Positions 1-8,122 of a stretch of 20,314 nucleotides of DNA are shown here, piece after piece. Under the pieces are notes generated by a model, which was not told where the DNA came from, searched no databases, and saw nothing but the letters and a program-made list of their open reading frames with translations. Both the position numbers and the translations under genes were made by a program. Location of the stretch: NCBI GenBank assembly GCA_002358345.1, contig DEOR01000036.1:8304-28617 (forward strand), written 5' to 3'. Each line of letters begins with the position of its first letter. Position 1 is the stretch's first letter. The stretch comes from Proteobacteria bacterium UBA3413 (GTDB taxonomy: Bacteria; Pseudomonadota; Gammaproteobacteria; Magnimaribacterales; D2472).

Positions 1-642
1 ATCATTGATTGGTTTTCTAGCATCCTGGTAGGCTGTTTTTAGCTTAATAAAATCATCATCCAGGACAGGCGCAAAGTTTTGCCAAAGTTGAAATTGTTGA
101 CTGAGGTATTTACTCAGCTCGATTAGCCCAGGCCATTTTGCTGATTTCTCTTCTGTGTATTGAAGAATGTTGATAATAATTTGCTCTCTTTCTTTGGCAT
201 TAGAAATCTTCACAGTTTTAAGCTCTTCGTAATATTGAGCGCAAGGCTCCCAAGCTGTTTCAGTTAATTTTTTAAATGTTTGCCATTGCTCTCTGCCTGC
301 TGGCTTTGAGCTTTGATCTAATTGCTGCCATTTAGTTTGCAGTCCATGGATTGCATTTGCATGTTTTTTTGGATTTTCAATAGGGGTTGCAATTAAAGCT
401 TCAATCTCTTGAATAATTTCATTTCTTTTGGGGTTGGTAGCAAAAGACGAGATATCGTTGAAATAACGCGACTGTGCCGATATTAGGTTAAACCTGCGTC
501 TTAGTTTATTGGAGACCTTGCCTTCTGATTTCATGGCTCTAGAAACTTCGTTCACCAGCTTTTGGCCGCTGCGAATCTGCCCAGCTTCAAAATGCCCTTC
601 AGCTTTAATTAGTGATTCGAATAAAATTTTCTGAGTTTCCAC
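1..642 (-). CDS. DUF349 domain-containing protein, partial (3' end beyond window)
   Basis: The minus-strand frame is open from position 690 to the left edge and its codons look natural, so this is a real gene whose C-terminal part lies outside the window. The visible 214 residues are charged and helical. With GTG 642 as residue 1, a segment around W105 (LQTKWQQL) followed by W120 (REQWQTF) and a WEPCAQYYEEL stretch matches the DUF349 repeat (W..L, then W..F, then a Y/F-rich helix). These are proteins of unknown function, often several hundred residues long with repeated units. No ATG lies near the 5' end: an in-frame TAA sits at 691-693 on the complement, and GTG 642 is the first plausible start, with ATG 534 the first ATG. 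The 5' end is 33 bp from the divergent trpS. The start is uncertain, and a 5'-truncated form cannot be excluded. Confidence 0.7.
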   Translation of the reverse strand, partial: METQKILFESLIKAEGHFEAGQIRSGQKLVNEVSRAMKSEGKVSNKLRRRFNLISAQSRYFNDISSFATNPKRNEIIQEIEALIATPIENPKKHANAIHGLQTKWQQLDQSSKPAGREQWQTFKKLTETAWEPCAQYYEELKTVKISNAKEREQIIINILQYTEEKSAKWPGLIELSKYLSQQFQLWQNFAPVLDDDFIKLKTAYQDARKPIND

Positions 643-659
643 AATATTTTCTTGATGAA

Positions 660-675
660 GTTTATAATTATCTAA
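660..675. promoter_or_regulatory. Candidate bidirectional promoter core between DUF349 gene and trpS
   Basis: A perfect TATAAT lies on the plus strand at 663-668, seven bases before the trpS ATG. On the minus strand the same stretch reads GATAAT (672-667) and TATAAA (666-661), so the -10 region is nearly symmetrical and could fire both ways. No good -35 hexamer is visible for either direction. Such hexamers also arise by chance in AT-rich DNA, so this is a suggestion only. Confidence 0.3.
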
Positions 676-1674
676 ATGAAAAAAAGAATTTTAACAGGTA
701 TTACGACAACTGGAACTCCTCATATTGGAAATTATCTAGGAGCCATCAAACCTGCCCTTGAGTTATCGGGTCCTGAAACAGAATCCTATTTCTTTTTAGC
801 CGACTATCATGCACTAATTAAGCAAACAGATCCTGCTTTAATTCAAAGCAGTGTCAAAGATATTGCTTTGGCTTGGCTGGCTTCAGGTCTTGATACTGAG
901 CACTCAAATTTTTATAGACAATCTGATATCCCTGAGGTCCATGAATTAACATGGGTTCTTACCTGCAGTGCCGCCAAGGGCCTACTGAACAGGGCGCATG
1001 CTTACAAAGCAGTAGTCGCTGATAATATTTCTAATGATGCGGATGAGGACAAAGCTATTAACATGGGATTATTTTCTTACCCAGTATTAATGGCTGCAGA
1101 CATTTTAATCTTTAATGCAACTCATGTACCCGTTGGCCCCGATCAAGCCCAGCATCTAGAAATGGCCAGAGATATCGCAGGCAAGTTCAACCATACATAC
1201 AAAAATACATTCGTATTGCCTGAGGCGTTAATTCAAAATGAAGTATCAGTTCTTGGTCTTGATGGAAGAAAAATGAGTAAGTCTTACAATAATATTATTC
1301 CCTTTTTATGCACAGAGAAAGCATTGCAAAAAGCTATTTCAAGAATTATTACTAATTCCTTGGAGCCAGGACAAGCCAAAGACACAGAAGACTGTAATCT
1401 ATTTCAACTTTACTCCTTATTCGCATCGAAAGATCAGGTCGCTTCTATGCAAGAAGCCTATGTAAATGGAATTGGTTGGGGCGATGCTAAAAAAGAGCTA
1501 TTTGCAGTGATCAACAAAGAGATTGCGCCGATTCGTGAAAAATATTTTGAGTTAAGCAAGCAGCCTGACCTCCTAAATGATTTGTTTGCTGATGGCGCTA
1601 AGAAGGTCCGACCTCAAGCGCAGCAGCTAGTGTCGCAAGTCAGAGAATTGGTGGGCATCTCAAAAATTGTCTAA
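676..1674 (+). CDS. trpS: Tryptophanyl-tRNA synthetase
   Basis: This cytoplasmic class I aminoacyl-tRNA synthetase charges tRNA-Trp with tryptophan using ATP. The 332 residues match the usual bacterial length. The HIGH-type nucleotide-binding motif appears as TPHIGNYLG (residues 14-22) and the KMSKS loop is exact at residues 199-203. The conserved segments GLLNRAHAYK, SYPVLMAADILIF and PVGPDQAQHLE lie in between, in the order expected for TrpS. The ATG at 676 is the only sensible start, because the protein begins directly with the catalytic core (MKKRILTGITTTG). There is no Shine-Dalgarno sequence in front of it. It is the first gene of the long plus-strand run, and its last 8 bases overlap the TTG start of the transporter that follows. 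The identification is secure. Confidence 0.97.
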   Translation: MKKRILTGITTTGTPHIGNYLGAIKPALELSGPETESYFFLADYHALIKQTDPALIQSSVKDIALAWLASGLDTEHSNFYRQSDIPEVHELTWVLTCSAAKGLLNRAHAYKAVVADNISNDADEDKAINMGLFSYPVLMAADILIFNATHVPVGPDQAQHLEMARDIAGKFNHTYKNTFVLPEALIQNEVSVLGLDGRKMSKSYNNIIPFLCTEKALQKAISRIITNSLEPGQAKDTEDCNLFQLYSLFASKDQVASMQEAYVNGIGWGDAKKELFAVINKEIAPIREKYFELSKQPDLLNDLFADGAKKVRPQAQQLVSQVRELVGISKIV

Positions 1675-2869
1675 CCCTACAAGCTGGTTAAAATTCGGTT
1701 TATTCTCAGTTGGTCTGGGTCAATCATTCGCTTTTGTGTTGGTCCCTCCTTTAGCAAGGGATCTTGGCCTGTCAGTTATCGAGACATCTTCAATTTTTGC
1801 AATTTCTGCTATAGCCTGGGCAGTTACCAGCGCATCCTGGGGAAGGGCGTCGGACCGATATGGCCGAAGAAATATTGCAATCATAGGATTAATTGGTTAT
1901 TCAGTTTCTATTATTGCCTTGATCACACCTTTATTTCTTGTTGAGAAAAATGTGCTGGACTTTGCCTATCTATTACCTTTGTTAGTCCTCGGTAGACTAA
2001 TTAATGGCCTGATAGGCTCTGCAACTAGACCCGCTGCATTTGCTTACATGGCAGATATTTCAGATCGATCAAAGCGAACTAAGAAATTTGCACGCCTAGA
2101 ATCTAGCTTCTTAATAGGCACAATTATGGGCCCAATGATAGGCGGGTTTCTGTTTTTATACTCCAAGACATTACCTTTTTATGTTTTTGCACTTTGCGGA
2201 GGTATTGCTGCGATTGGAATTCTTCTAACTTTTCCAAAAAACATCAAACAGAAGACCACTGAAAAAGTTATCTCCAAACTCTCGTTTAAAGATTCTTCAG
2301 TTTGGCCATTCTTAGTATTAGCTGCTTTGTTCTCTTTGTGCCAAGCATCCTTGCTTCAATCCATTGGTTTTTTTATCACCGATGTGTTTTCCACTGAAAA
2401 AGACTTGCCTTTGGTGATCAGCCTCACATTTGGCCTGCTTTCAATATCTACAGTGGTAAGTCAATACATATTTACTGATTTAAAACCCATTGCCAATAAT
2501 AAGTTACTGATATACGGAACTTTTCTTCTTGCCATATCGTATATTCAGGCAGGATTATCTACCTCTATTGCATTGTTTTATCTTGCAATGATGGTTAATG
2601 GTATGGGCGCTGGAATGGTGCGGCCAGCTAATGCTGCAGCATTGTCTATTGCTCAAACGCCTGATGATCAGGGCACAGCGGCAGGATATTTAGGGTCTGT
2701 TATCCCTATCGGTCACATTCTAACCCCCTTGGTTGCAATGCCAATATACCAATACGCACCTCATTATTTATATTATTTCAGTGCTTTCCTGTGCTTTATC
2801 GCCTTATTATTTATAATAGGACACCCAATATTAAGAGATCATGAACAAACCAGCGCTTCTACTAGTTAA
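1667..2869 (+). CDS. Major facilitator superfamily transporter (drug-efflux type)
   Basis: This is a 400-residue inner-membrane carrier of the major facilitator superfamily, with about twelve hydrophobic segments spread over the whole length. The signature motif A loop between TM2 and TM3 is clear (GRASDRYGRR, residues 59-68), and a related loop occurs in the second half. The N-terminal half resembles DHA1/TetA-like proton-coupled exporters. The substrate cannot be told from sequence. Translation must start at TTG 1667, since the next in-frame ATG is far inside the first half. This start overlaps the trpS stop by 8 bp (TTGTCTAA), which suggests coupled translation. The 3' end overlaps hemH by 29 bp. 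A link with haem or porphyrin export is conceivable from the neighbour but is not shown. Confidence 0.88.
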   Translation: MSNPTSWLKFGLFSVGLGQSFAFVLVPPLARDLGLSVIETSSIFAISAIAWAVTSASWGRASDRYGRRNIAIIGLIGYSVSIIALITPLFLVEKNVLDFAYLLPLLVLGRLINGLIGSATRPAAFAYMADISDRSKRTKKFARLESSFLIGTIMGPMIGGFLFLYSKTLPFYVFALCGGIAAIGILLTFPKNIKQKTTEKVISKLSFKDSSVWPFLVLAALFSLCQASLLQSIGFFITDVFSTEKDLPLVISLTFGLLSISTVVSQYIFTDLKPIANNKLLIYGTFLLAISYIQAGLSTSIALFYLAMMVNGMGAGMVRPANAAALSIAQTPDDQGTAAGYLGSVIPIGHILTPLVAMPIYQYAPHYLYYFSAFLCFIALLFIIGHPILRDHEQTSASTS

Positions 2870-3857
2870 TCTAGGGACACCAGATTCCCCGTCTTACTTT
2901 CATGTTTTTAAATACTTGAGAGAATTTCTAATGGACGGCAGGGTGATCGATGTTCCCGCCTTCTTCCGATTCATCCTTGTCACATTAATAATTTGTCCAT
3001 TGAGGTCCTATAGCTCGGGAAAAATTTACAAACAACTGTGGGATTTATCTGGTGGAGAGTCCCCTCTACTGAAAAATACCCGTGAGCTAGCCCTTAAAGT
3101 AGATGCAGCGCAAGATAGGTTTAATGTTTTTTATGCGATGCGCTATCAAACCCCAAGCATTAAAAACACCCTGAAGCTTATTCAGGCAACTAACCCAAGC
3201 GATCTGGTTGTCATGCCTCTGTTTCCTCATTATGCTTCCGCTACTTCTGGAAGCGTCTACCAAGAGGTTGCCAAGCAACTATCCAAAAGCTGGGTGATAC
3301 CCAACTTTAATTTTATTGCTCAGTACTATGATCATCCTGCTTTTATCCAAGCTTGGATTGAGGCCGCTAAAAAACACAACCTAGATGATTATGACAAGAT
3401 CCTTTTTAGCTACCATGGCCTTCCAAAATCTCAGGTTAATAAGGTGTATTCTGATATGCAGTGCGATGGAAAAAACTGCGAGCATGAAATTAATGAAGAC
3501 AATCATTACTGTTACAAGGCCACTGTATATGAAACCTCTAAGCTTATAGCAGAGGGGTTAAACATCCCGCGTGACAAGTACGAGGTTTCTTTTCAATCAA
3601 GATTGACCAACAATTGGCTAGAGCCTTTTTCAGATGATGTGCTCAAGTCCTACCCAGGCCAGGGAATAAAAAAAGTTTTGGTATTTTCTCCAGCATTCAC
3701 GGCCGATTGCCTAGAAACCATTATTGAGATTGGACACGAGTACAAGGAACTTTTTGAAGCGGCGGGTGGTCAAAAGCTGGATTATGTTGAGTCTCTAAAT
3801 TTCTCTGATTCCTGGGTTCAAGCTATTATAGAGATTGTTAATTCTAAGGTGCGATAA
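2841..3857 (+). CDS. hemH: Ferrochelatase (protoheme ferro-lyase)
   Basis: HemH inserts Fe2+ into protoporphyrin IX, the last step of protoheme synthesis. The protein has 338 residues, slightly longer than E. coli HemH. It starts with the typical LLLVNLGTPDSP. The catalytic histidine is H192 in FSYHGLP and the acidic partner is E292 in ADCLETIIEIG; QLWDLSGGESPL and MPLFPHYASAT are also family motifs. After the active-site histidine there is an insertion with C208, C213 and C224, absent from the short E. coli form and reminiscent of ferrochelatases with a cysteine-rich loop. Whether it binds an iron-sulfur cluster is open. The start lies inside the end of the transporter gene (29-bp overlap), with only a weak AAGAGA ribosome site. 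The next gene begins 2 bp after the stop. Confidence 0.96.
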   Translation: MNKPALLLVNLGTPDSPSYFHVFKYLREFLMDGRVIDVPAFFRFILVTLIICPLRSYSSGKIYKQLWDLSGGESPLLKNTRELALKVDAAQDRFNVFYAMRYQTPSIKNTLKLIQATNPSDLVVMPLFPHYASATSGSVYQEVAKQLSKSWVIPNFNFIAQYYDHPAFIQAWIEAAKKHNLDDYDKILFSYHGLPKSQVNKVYSDMQCDGKNCEHEINEDNHYCYKATVYETSKLIAEGLNIPRDKYEVSFQSRLTNNWLEPFSDDVLKSYPGQGIKKVLVFSPAFTADCLETIIEIGHEYKELFEAAGGQKLDYVESLNFSDSWVQAIIEIVNSKVR

Positions 3858-3859
3858 CT

Positions 3860-4735
3860 ATGTTTAAAGATGATGTATTAAAAGGAAAAAAAATCTTAGT
3901 TACCGGGGGCGGTACCGGGCTTGGCAAAGAGATGTCAGAGCATTACATTCAGCATGGCGCTGAAGTAGTTATTTGTGGCAGACGAGAAAGTGTTCTAGCA
4001 GAGACCGCGAATGAATTTAAAGATAAGTATGATGCAAAAGTTAGATACCAGGCCTTGGATATCCGTTCCGCTCAAGATGTAGATGATTTTATTAATACAA
4101 TTTTTCAAGAAGGGCCGTTACATGGACTGGTTAACAATGCCGCTGGAAACTTTATTTCTCCGACCAAAGATCTCTCGTCTAGAGGCTTTGATGCAATTGC
4201 TAATATTGTTTTTCATGGAACATTTTATGTAACTCATGCTGTGGGCAAGAAATGGCTTGAACATAACATTAGGGGATCAATTATTTCTATTTTAGCTACC
4301 TGGGTTTGGACGGGATCACCCTTTGTCGTGCCATCAGCTATGTCAAAATCCGCTCTTCATACTATGACGAAATCCCTTGCTGTTGAATGGGGCCCCGCAG
4401 GTATTAGAGTGAATGCTATTGCGCCCGGTCCATTCCCTACAGAAGGAATGACTGCGCGCCTGAGCCCCAAAGGTGACATGCAAAATGATTCAGATCACAC
4501 GATTCCTATGGGCAGAATGGGAGAAATGAGTGAGCTACAAAATTTAGCCACTTTTCTAATGTCCGATGGGTGTGACTATTTGACAGGCCAGACCATTGCC
4601 ATTGATGGCGCTCAGTACCTTTCCGGTGGAGGCACGTTCTCTCAGTTAGCAAAGCTATCTGAGGATGATTGGGCTGAAATTAGAGGTATGATTAAGAAAA
4701 CAAACGACTCAGACAAGCTCAAACGATCAACTTGA
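3860..4735 (+). CDS. Short-chain dehydrogenase, 2,4-dienoyl-CoA reductase (DECR1/FadH)-like
   Basis: This is a 291-residue Rossmann-fold oxidoreductase. The dinucleotide site is TGGGTGLG (residues 15-22), the strand-2 turn has GRR, which favours NADPH, and NNAAGN (92-97) is the SDR core motif. The region FVVPSAMSK...SLAVEWGP...APGPFPTEG and the tail with DDWAEIRGMIKKT follow the layout of mitochondrial DECR1 and Bacillus FadH rather than classical YxxxK enzymes, so the likely role is NADPH-dependent reduction of 2,4-dienoyl-CoA in unsaturated fatty-acid oxidation. K163 is kept. The position where relatives have the catalytic tyrosine (ATYAW) is tryptophan here (ATWVW, W148), so activity should not be assumed. 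The start has a good ribosome site (AAGGTG at 3846-3851, 8 bp spacing). It fits with the ETF genes further along. Confidence 0.85.
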   Translation: MFKDDVLKGKKILVTGGGTGLGKEMSEHYIQHGAEVVICGRRESVLAETANEFKDKYDAKVRYQALDIRSAQDVDDFINTIFQEGPLHGLVNNAAGNFISPTKDLSSRGFDAIANIVFHGTFYVTHAVGKKWLEHNIRGSIISILATWVWTGSPFVVPSAMSKSALHTMTKSLAVEWGPAGIRVNAIAPGPFPTEGMTARLSPKGDMQNDSDHTIPMGRMGEMSELQNLATFLMSDGCDYLTGQTIAIDGAQYLSGGGTFSQLAKLSEDDWAEIRGMIKKTNDSDKLKRST

Positions 4736-4779
4736 TTAACTGATAAACTAACTTTCAAAGATTTAAAAAAGGGGTAACG

Positions 4780-6201
4780 ATGGATCACGCACAAATACAA
4801 CAGATATTAAATAAGCAAAAAGCTTTTTTTATAAAAAATGGCCCGCCTTCATATGATTTAAGAATTGATCGAATGAATCGAATGAAAGATTTGATTATGG
4901 AAAATCGATATAGATTGGTGGATGCTCTGAATGAGGATTTCGGGGTTAGATCAAAAAACCAATCCATGGCCACAGATGTTTACACCATTATTCCTGGCAT
5001 AGAGTATGCGAAGAAAAACTTAAAAAAATGGATGTCAGGCTCAAAAAGAAAACCTAACTTCCCATTGGGTCTATTAGGAGCTAAAGCTAAGGTGAGTTAT
5101 GAGCCCTTGGGGACAGTCGGAATGATTTCACCTTGGAACTTTCCTGTATTTTTAGCTTTTTCTCCAGCTGCTGCGATTTTTGCTGCAGGTAATCAAATCA
5201 TGCACAAGCCTAGTGAATATACCGAGCACACTTCAGCCCTGATGAAAGAGCTTTGCGATAACGCTTTTGATGAAGAAGAATTTGCAACAATATTAGGTGG
5301 TCCAGATGTGGGCGCTACATTTACGCAGCAGAAGTTTGACCATCTTTTGTATACCGGAAGTGGGGCTGTTGCTAAGCATATTATGAAAGCAGCCGCAGAA
5401 AATTTAGTTCCAGTGACTCTGGAATTAGGTGGCAAGTCTCCTGTGATTGTTAGCAATACAGCCGATAGTGTTACCGCAGCAACACGGATTATGTTTGGTA
5501 AAACAATGAATGCGGGTCAGATATGCTTGGCTCCAGATTATGTAATGGTTCATTCAGATAAGAAAGATGAGCTTGTTTCTGCTATGAAAACTGCTGTTGC
5601 AAATTTCTACCCAGATTTAAAGCATAACGATGACTACACCTCTATCATTAATCAGAAACATTTTGATCGATTGCAAAATCTCTTGGCAGATGCAAAAGCC
5701 AAAGGCGCTGAAATTGATGAGATTAATCCGGCAAATGAAGACTTCTCTCAGCAGGAAGCATTTAAAATTCCTCCGACGCTTGTAATGAATCCAACCGATG
5801 ATATGGAGATCATGCAAGAAGAAATTTTTGGGCCCTTACTGCCAATCAAAGAGTTTACGGATATCGATGAGACCATCTCATATGTCAACGCCCATGATAA
5901 ACCCCTAGGTTTATATTATTTTGGTTCGAACAACACAGAAGAAGAGCATGTTTTAAGTCGAACCTCATCAGGCGGAGTCACTGTGAACGATGTGCTGGGC
6001 CATATTCAGCAAGAGGACCTTCCTTTTGGAGGTGTCGGGCCATCTGGTATGGGCAGTTATCATGGTGAAGAAGGGTTTAAAACCTTCAGCAATGCAAAAG
6101 CAATTTATAAACAAATCGGCTCAAGGTTTGACAAGTTGCTGTCTGCAATTCGTCCTCCCTACAAAGGAGACATTGAGAAGGTACTGAAGCAGCTAACCTA
6201 A
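4780..6201 (+). CDS. Aldehyde dehydrogenase, coniferyl-aldehyde dehydrogenase type
   Basis: This 473-residue NAD(P)+-dependent aldehyde dehydrogenase oxidises an aldehyde to the acid. Key residues are present: N120 in ISPWNFP, the general base E215 in LELGGKSP, the nucleophile C249 in NAGQICLAPDY, and EEIFGPLLP further on. The short N-terminus, the QICLAPDY context and the C-terminal LPFGGVGPSGMGSYHG place it with coniferyl-aldehyde dehydrogenases and class 3-like enzymes, which also take medium and long-chain aldehydes; the true substrate is unknown. A strong ribosome site (GGGG at 4771-4774, 5 bp before ATG) precedes it. The 44-bp gap upstream is the largest in the plus-strand run, so an internal promoter could sit there, though no clear one is visible. 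The permease gene follows after 3 bp. Confidence 0.93.
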   Translation: MDHAQIQQILNKQKAFFIKNGPPSYDLRIDRMNRMKDLIMENRYRLVDALNEDFGVRSKNQSMATDVYTIIPGIEYAKKNLKKWMSGSKRKPNFPLGLLGAKAKVSYEPLGTVGMISPWNFPVFLAFSPAAAIFAAGNQIMHKPSEYTEHTSALMKELCDNAFDEEEFATILGGPDVGATFTQQKFDHLLYTGSGAVAKHIMKAAAENLVPVTLELGGKSPVIVSNTADSVTAATRIMFGKTMNAGQICLAPDYVMVHSDKKDELVSAMKTAVANFYPDLKHNDDYTSIINQKHFDRLQNLLADAKAKGAEIDEINPANEDFSQQEAFKIPPTLVMNPTDDMEIMQEEIFGPLLPIKEFTDIDETISYVNAHDKPLGLYYFGSNNTEEEHVLSRTSSGGVTVNDVLGHIQQEDLPFGGVGPSGMGSYHGEEGFKTFSNAKAIYKQIGSRFDKLLSAIRPPYKGDIEKVLKQLT

Positions 6202-6204
6202 GCC

Positions 6205-7443
6205 ATGTCCTCATTGCCTATTTACTTGGGCTACAAGTATTTTCGTTCTAAGAAGGGTGCTTTTGCATCCTTTACATCTATTATGGCTATTGCTGGTCTT
6301 GCCCTGGGTGTTGCAGCCCTAGTGATTGTTCTGTCGGTGATGAACGGGTTTGAGCGTGAGCTCCAAACAAGAGTCCTGGGCGTAGTGCCGCAACTGATTA
6401 TTAGAAATGAAGATCCAATAAGTCAATATGATGAGCTCATTAGTGAATTGCTGCAATCACCAGAGGTTCAGGCAGCCAGTCCTTACATAGAAACCCAAGG
6501 CTTGATGAGCGCCAATAACAGAGCAAGAGGCGTCTTTGTTACAGGGATCATTCCGCAGCTTGAAGATGATATTTCTATTCTACCTAATTACATATATGCA
6601 GGTTCTTTAGATGATTTAAGCCCCACAGAAGGCGTTGTTATTGGCGGTTGGTTGAGTAGATATTTGGGCATTACTGTGGGCGATGACATCACCATCATGA
6701 CAACGAACTTAAGATCCTCTTTGCTTGGGTCTTTTCCACGTTCGTTATCTTTAAAGGTGGTAGGAATTTTTGAACTGAAAGCCGAACTTGATCAATCCTT
6801 GGTATTGATTCATCACGACCTAGCATCCAACCTCTTAAATCTCTCATCAGAATCCACGCAAGGTATTAGAGTTAAAACCACTGATTTATTCGAAGCTAAT
6901 TCTATAGGCTATCAATTGCTTGAAGATTATCTGCCTCAAGATGAGGGTTACTATTTTACATCCTGGCAAAGAACCCATGGCACTTTATTTCAAGCCATTC
7001 AGCTAGAAAAAAAACTAATTAGCCTCATGCTGTTTCTTATTATTACAGTTGCTGCCTTTAATATCCTTTCAACGCTGGTGATGACGGTCAAGACAAAGGA
7101 GAGAGAAATTGCCATCTTGAAAACCATGGGCTGCAGCAACTCTCAACTCACTGGAATTTTTGTCACCCTGGGGATGATCATTGGGATTCTTGGAATTATT
7201 ATCGGCTTGGTTCTCGGACTAATAATTACACCGAATATTGATTCCATGATCCATGTTGCTGAGAGTCTCATGAGCCGAACTCTCATGGATAGTTATTTTA
7301 TTAATTATTTTCCCTACGAGTTTCGATCCTCACAATTAATTCAAATCAGCCTTAGCTGCATTGTATTAAGTTTATTATTCTCATATTTTCCAGCCTCGAA
7401 GGCTGCGAAATTAAACCCTGTAACGATCCTGCGTCATGAGTAG
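6205..7443 (+). CDS. LolC/LolE-family lipoprotein-release permease (possibly LolF-like)
   Basis: This is the inner-membrane permease of the Lol ABC system, which pulls mature outer-membrane lipoproteins from the inner membrane and hands them to LolA. The 412 residues show the family topology: TM1 near residues 20-45, a large periplasmic domain, then three segments near 272-296, 316-342 and 380-400. The coupling-helix region KTKEREIAILKTMGCS is typical. A proline-containing loop around P178 (SFPRS) sits where LolC carries its LolA-binding hook. Only one permease is encoded here; there is no lolE beside it, so it may work as a homodimer (LolF type, described in Francisella and Acinetobacter) unless lolE lies elsewhere. 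ATG 6205 has no obvious ribosome site and lies 3 bp after the dehydrogenase stop. It overlaps lolD by 8 bp (ATGAGTAG). Confidence 0.92.
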   Translation: MSSLPIYLGYKYFRSKKGAFASFTSIMAIAGLALGVAALVIVLSVMNGFERELQTRVLGVVPQLIIRNEDPISQYDELISELLQSPEVQAASPYIETQGLMSANNRARGVFVTGIIPQLEDDISILPNYIYAGSLDDLSPTEGVVIGGWLSRYLGITVGDDITIMTTNLRSSLLGSFPRSLSLKVVGIFELKAELDQSLVLIHHDLASNLLNLSSESTQGIRVKTTDLFEANSIGYQLLEDYLPQDEGYYFTSWQRTHGTLFQAIQLEKKLISLMLFLIITVAAFNILSTLVMTVKTKEREIAILKTMGCSNSQLTGIFVTLGMIIGILGIIIGLVLGLIITPNIDSMIHVAESLMSRTLMDSYFINYFPYEFRSSQLIQISLSCIVLSLLFSYFPASKAAKLNPVTILRHE

Positions 7444-8122
7444 TCTGTTAGCAAAAAATATCTCCATGAGCTTTAGTAATTCTCAGCATTCTGTGAATGT
7501 CCTGGACAATGTCTCACTTGAGTTAATTGAAGGCCGATCAATTGGCATCATTGGTTCATCTGGCTGTGGCAAGACAACCTTGTTACAAATTCTTGCAGGC
7601 CTGGAGACGCCAACAGCTGGGTCCGTTTATCATGATGATCTAAATTTATCTGAGCGCAATAAAGCAAAATTTAATCAACTGAGATCTAGCCTATTTGGTT
7701 TTGTGTATCAATTCCATTACCTGCTTGAAGATCTAACACTTTTGGAGAATTGCGAGCTCTCGTTTCAAATTATGGGCTCAAAAAACCATGAGGCCAATCG
7801 AAAAAGTATTTTTTTAATTTTTGAAGAACTTGGTATTGGCCATCTAAAAGATAGCTATCCTTTTATGCTCTCTGGTGGAGAAAGGCAGAGAGCGGCGATC
7901 GCTAGAGCTGTAGCACACAAGCCTACCTTCTTGCTCATGGACGAACCCACTGGAAATTTGGACGCCGATAATGCAGCAATCATCCAAGAATTAACCATAA
8001 ATTTATCAAAAAAGTTTAATATGGGCATACTTGTTGCAACCCATGATTTGGAGTATGCAAGCAAGCTTGATGAAGTGTACAGAATTGAAAATAGTAAATT
8101 ACAAAAAATAGATCATGAATAA
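7436..8122 (+). CDS. lolD: Lipoprotein-releasing ABC transporter ATP-binding subunit
   Basis: LolD powers the release of lipoproteins by hydrolysing ATP at the cytoplasmic face of the LolC/E permease. The 228 residues carry Walker A GSSGCGKTT (40-48), the Q-loop region FVYQFHYLLEDLTLLEN, which is characteristic of LolD, the ABC signature LSGGE (145-149), Walker B LLMDEP with D169 and E170, and the H-loop histidine in ATHDLEYA. The gene starts inside the last 8 bases of the permease gene and its own last 8 bases contain the exbB start (ATGAATAA), so the three are probably co-translated. In E. coli lolD sits between lolC and lolE; here exbB follows directly. Confidence 0.95.
   Translation: MSSLLAKNISMSFSNSQHSVNVLDNVSLELIEGRSIGIIGSSGCGKTTLLQILAGLETPTAGSVYHDDLNLSERNKAKFNQLRSSLFGFVYQFHYLLEDLTLLENCELSFQIMGSKNHEANRKSIFLIFEELGIGHLKDSYPFMLSGGERQRAAIARAVAHKPTFLLMDEPTGNLDADNAAIIQELTINLSKKFNMGILVATHDLEYASKLDEVYRIENSKLQKIDHE

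Noticed and set aside
5193..5456. Minus-strand open frame inside the aldehyde dehydrogenase gene
   Set aside because: It is a shadow of a clear dehydrogenase with catalytic E215 on the other strand, and it has no recognisable motif.
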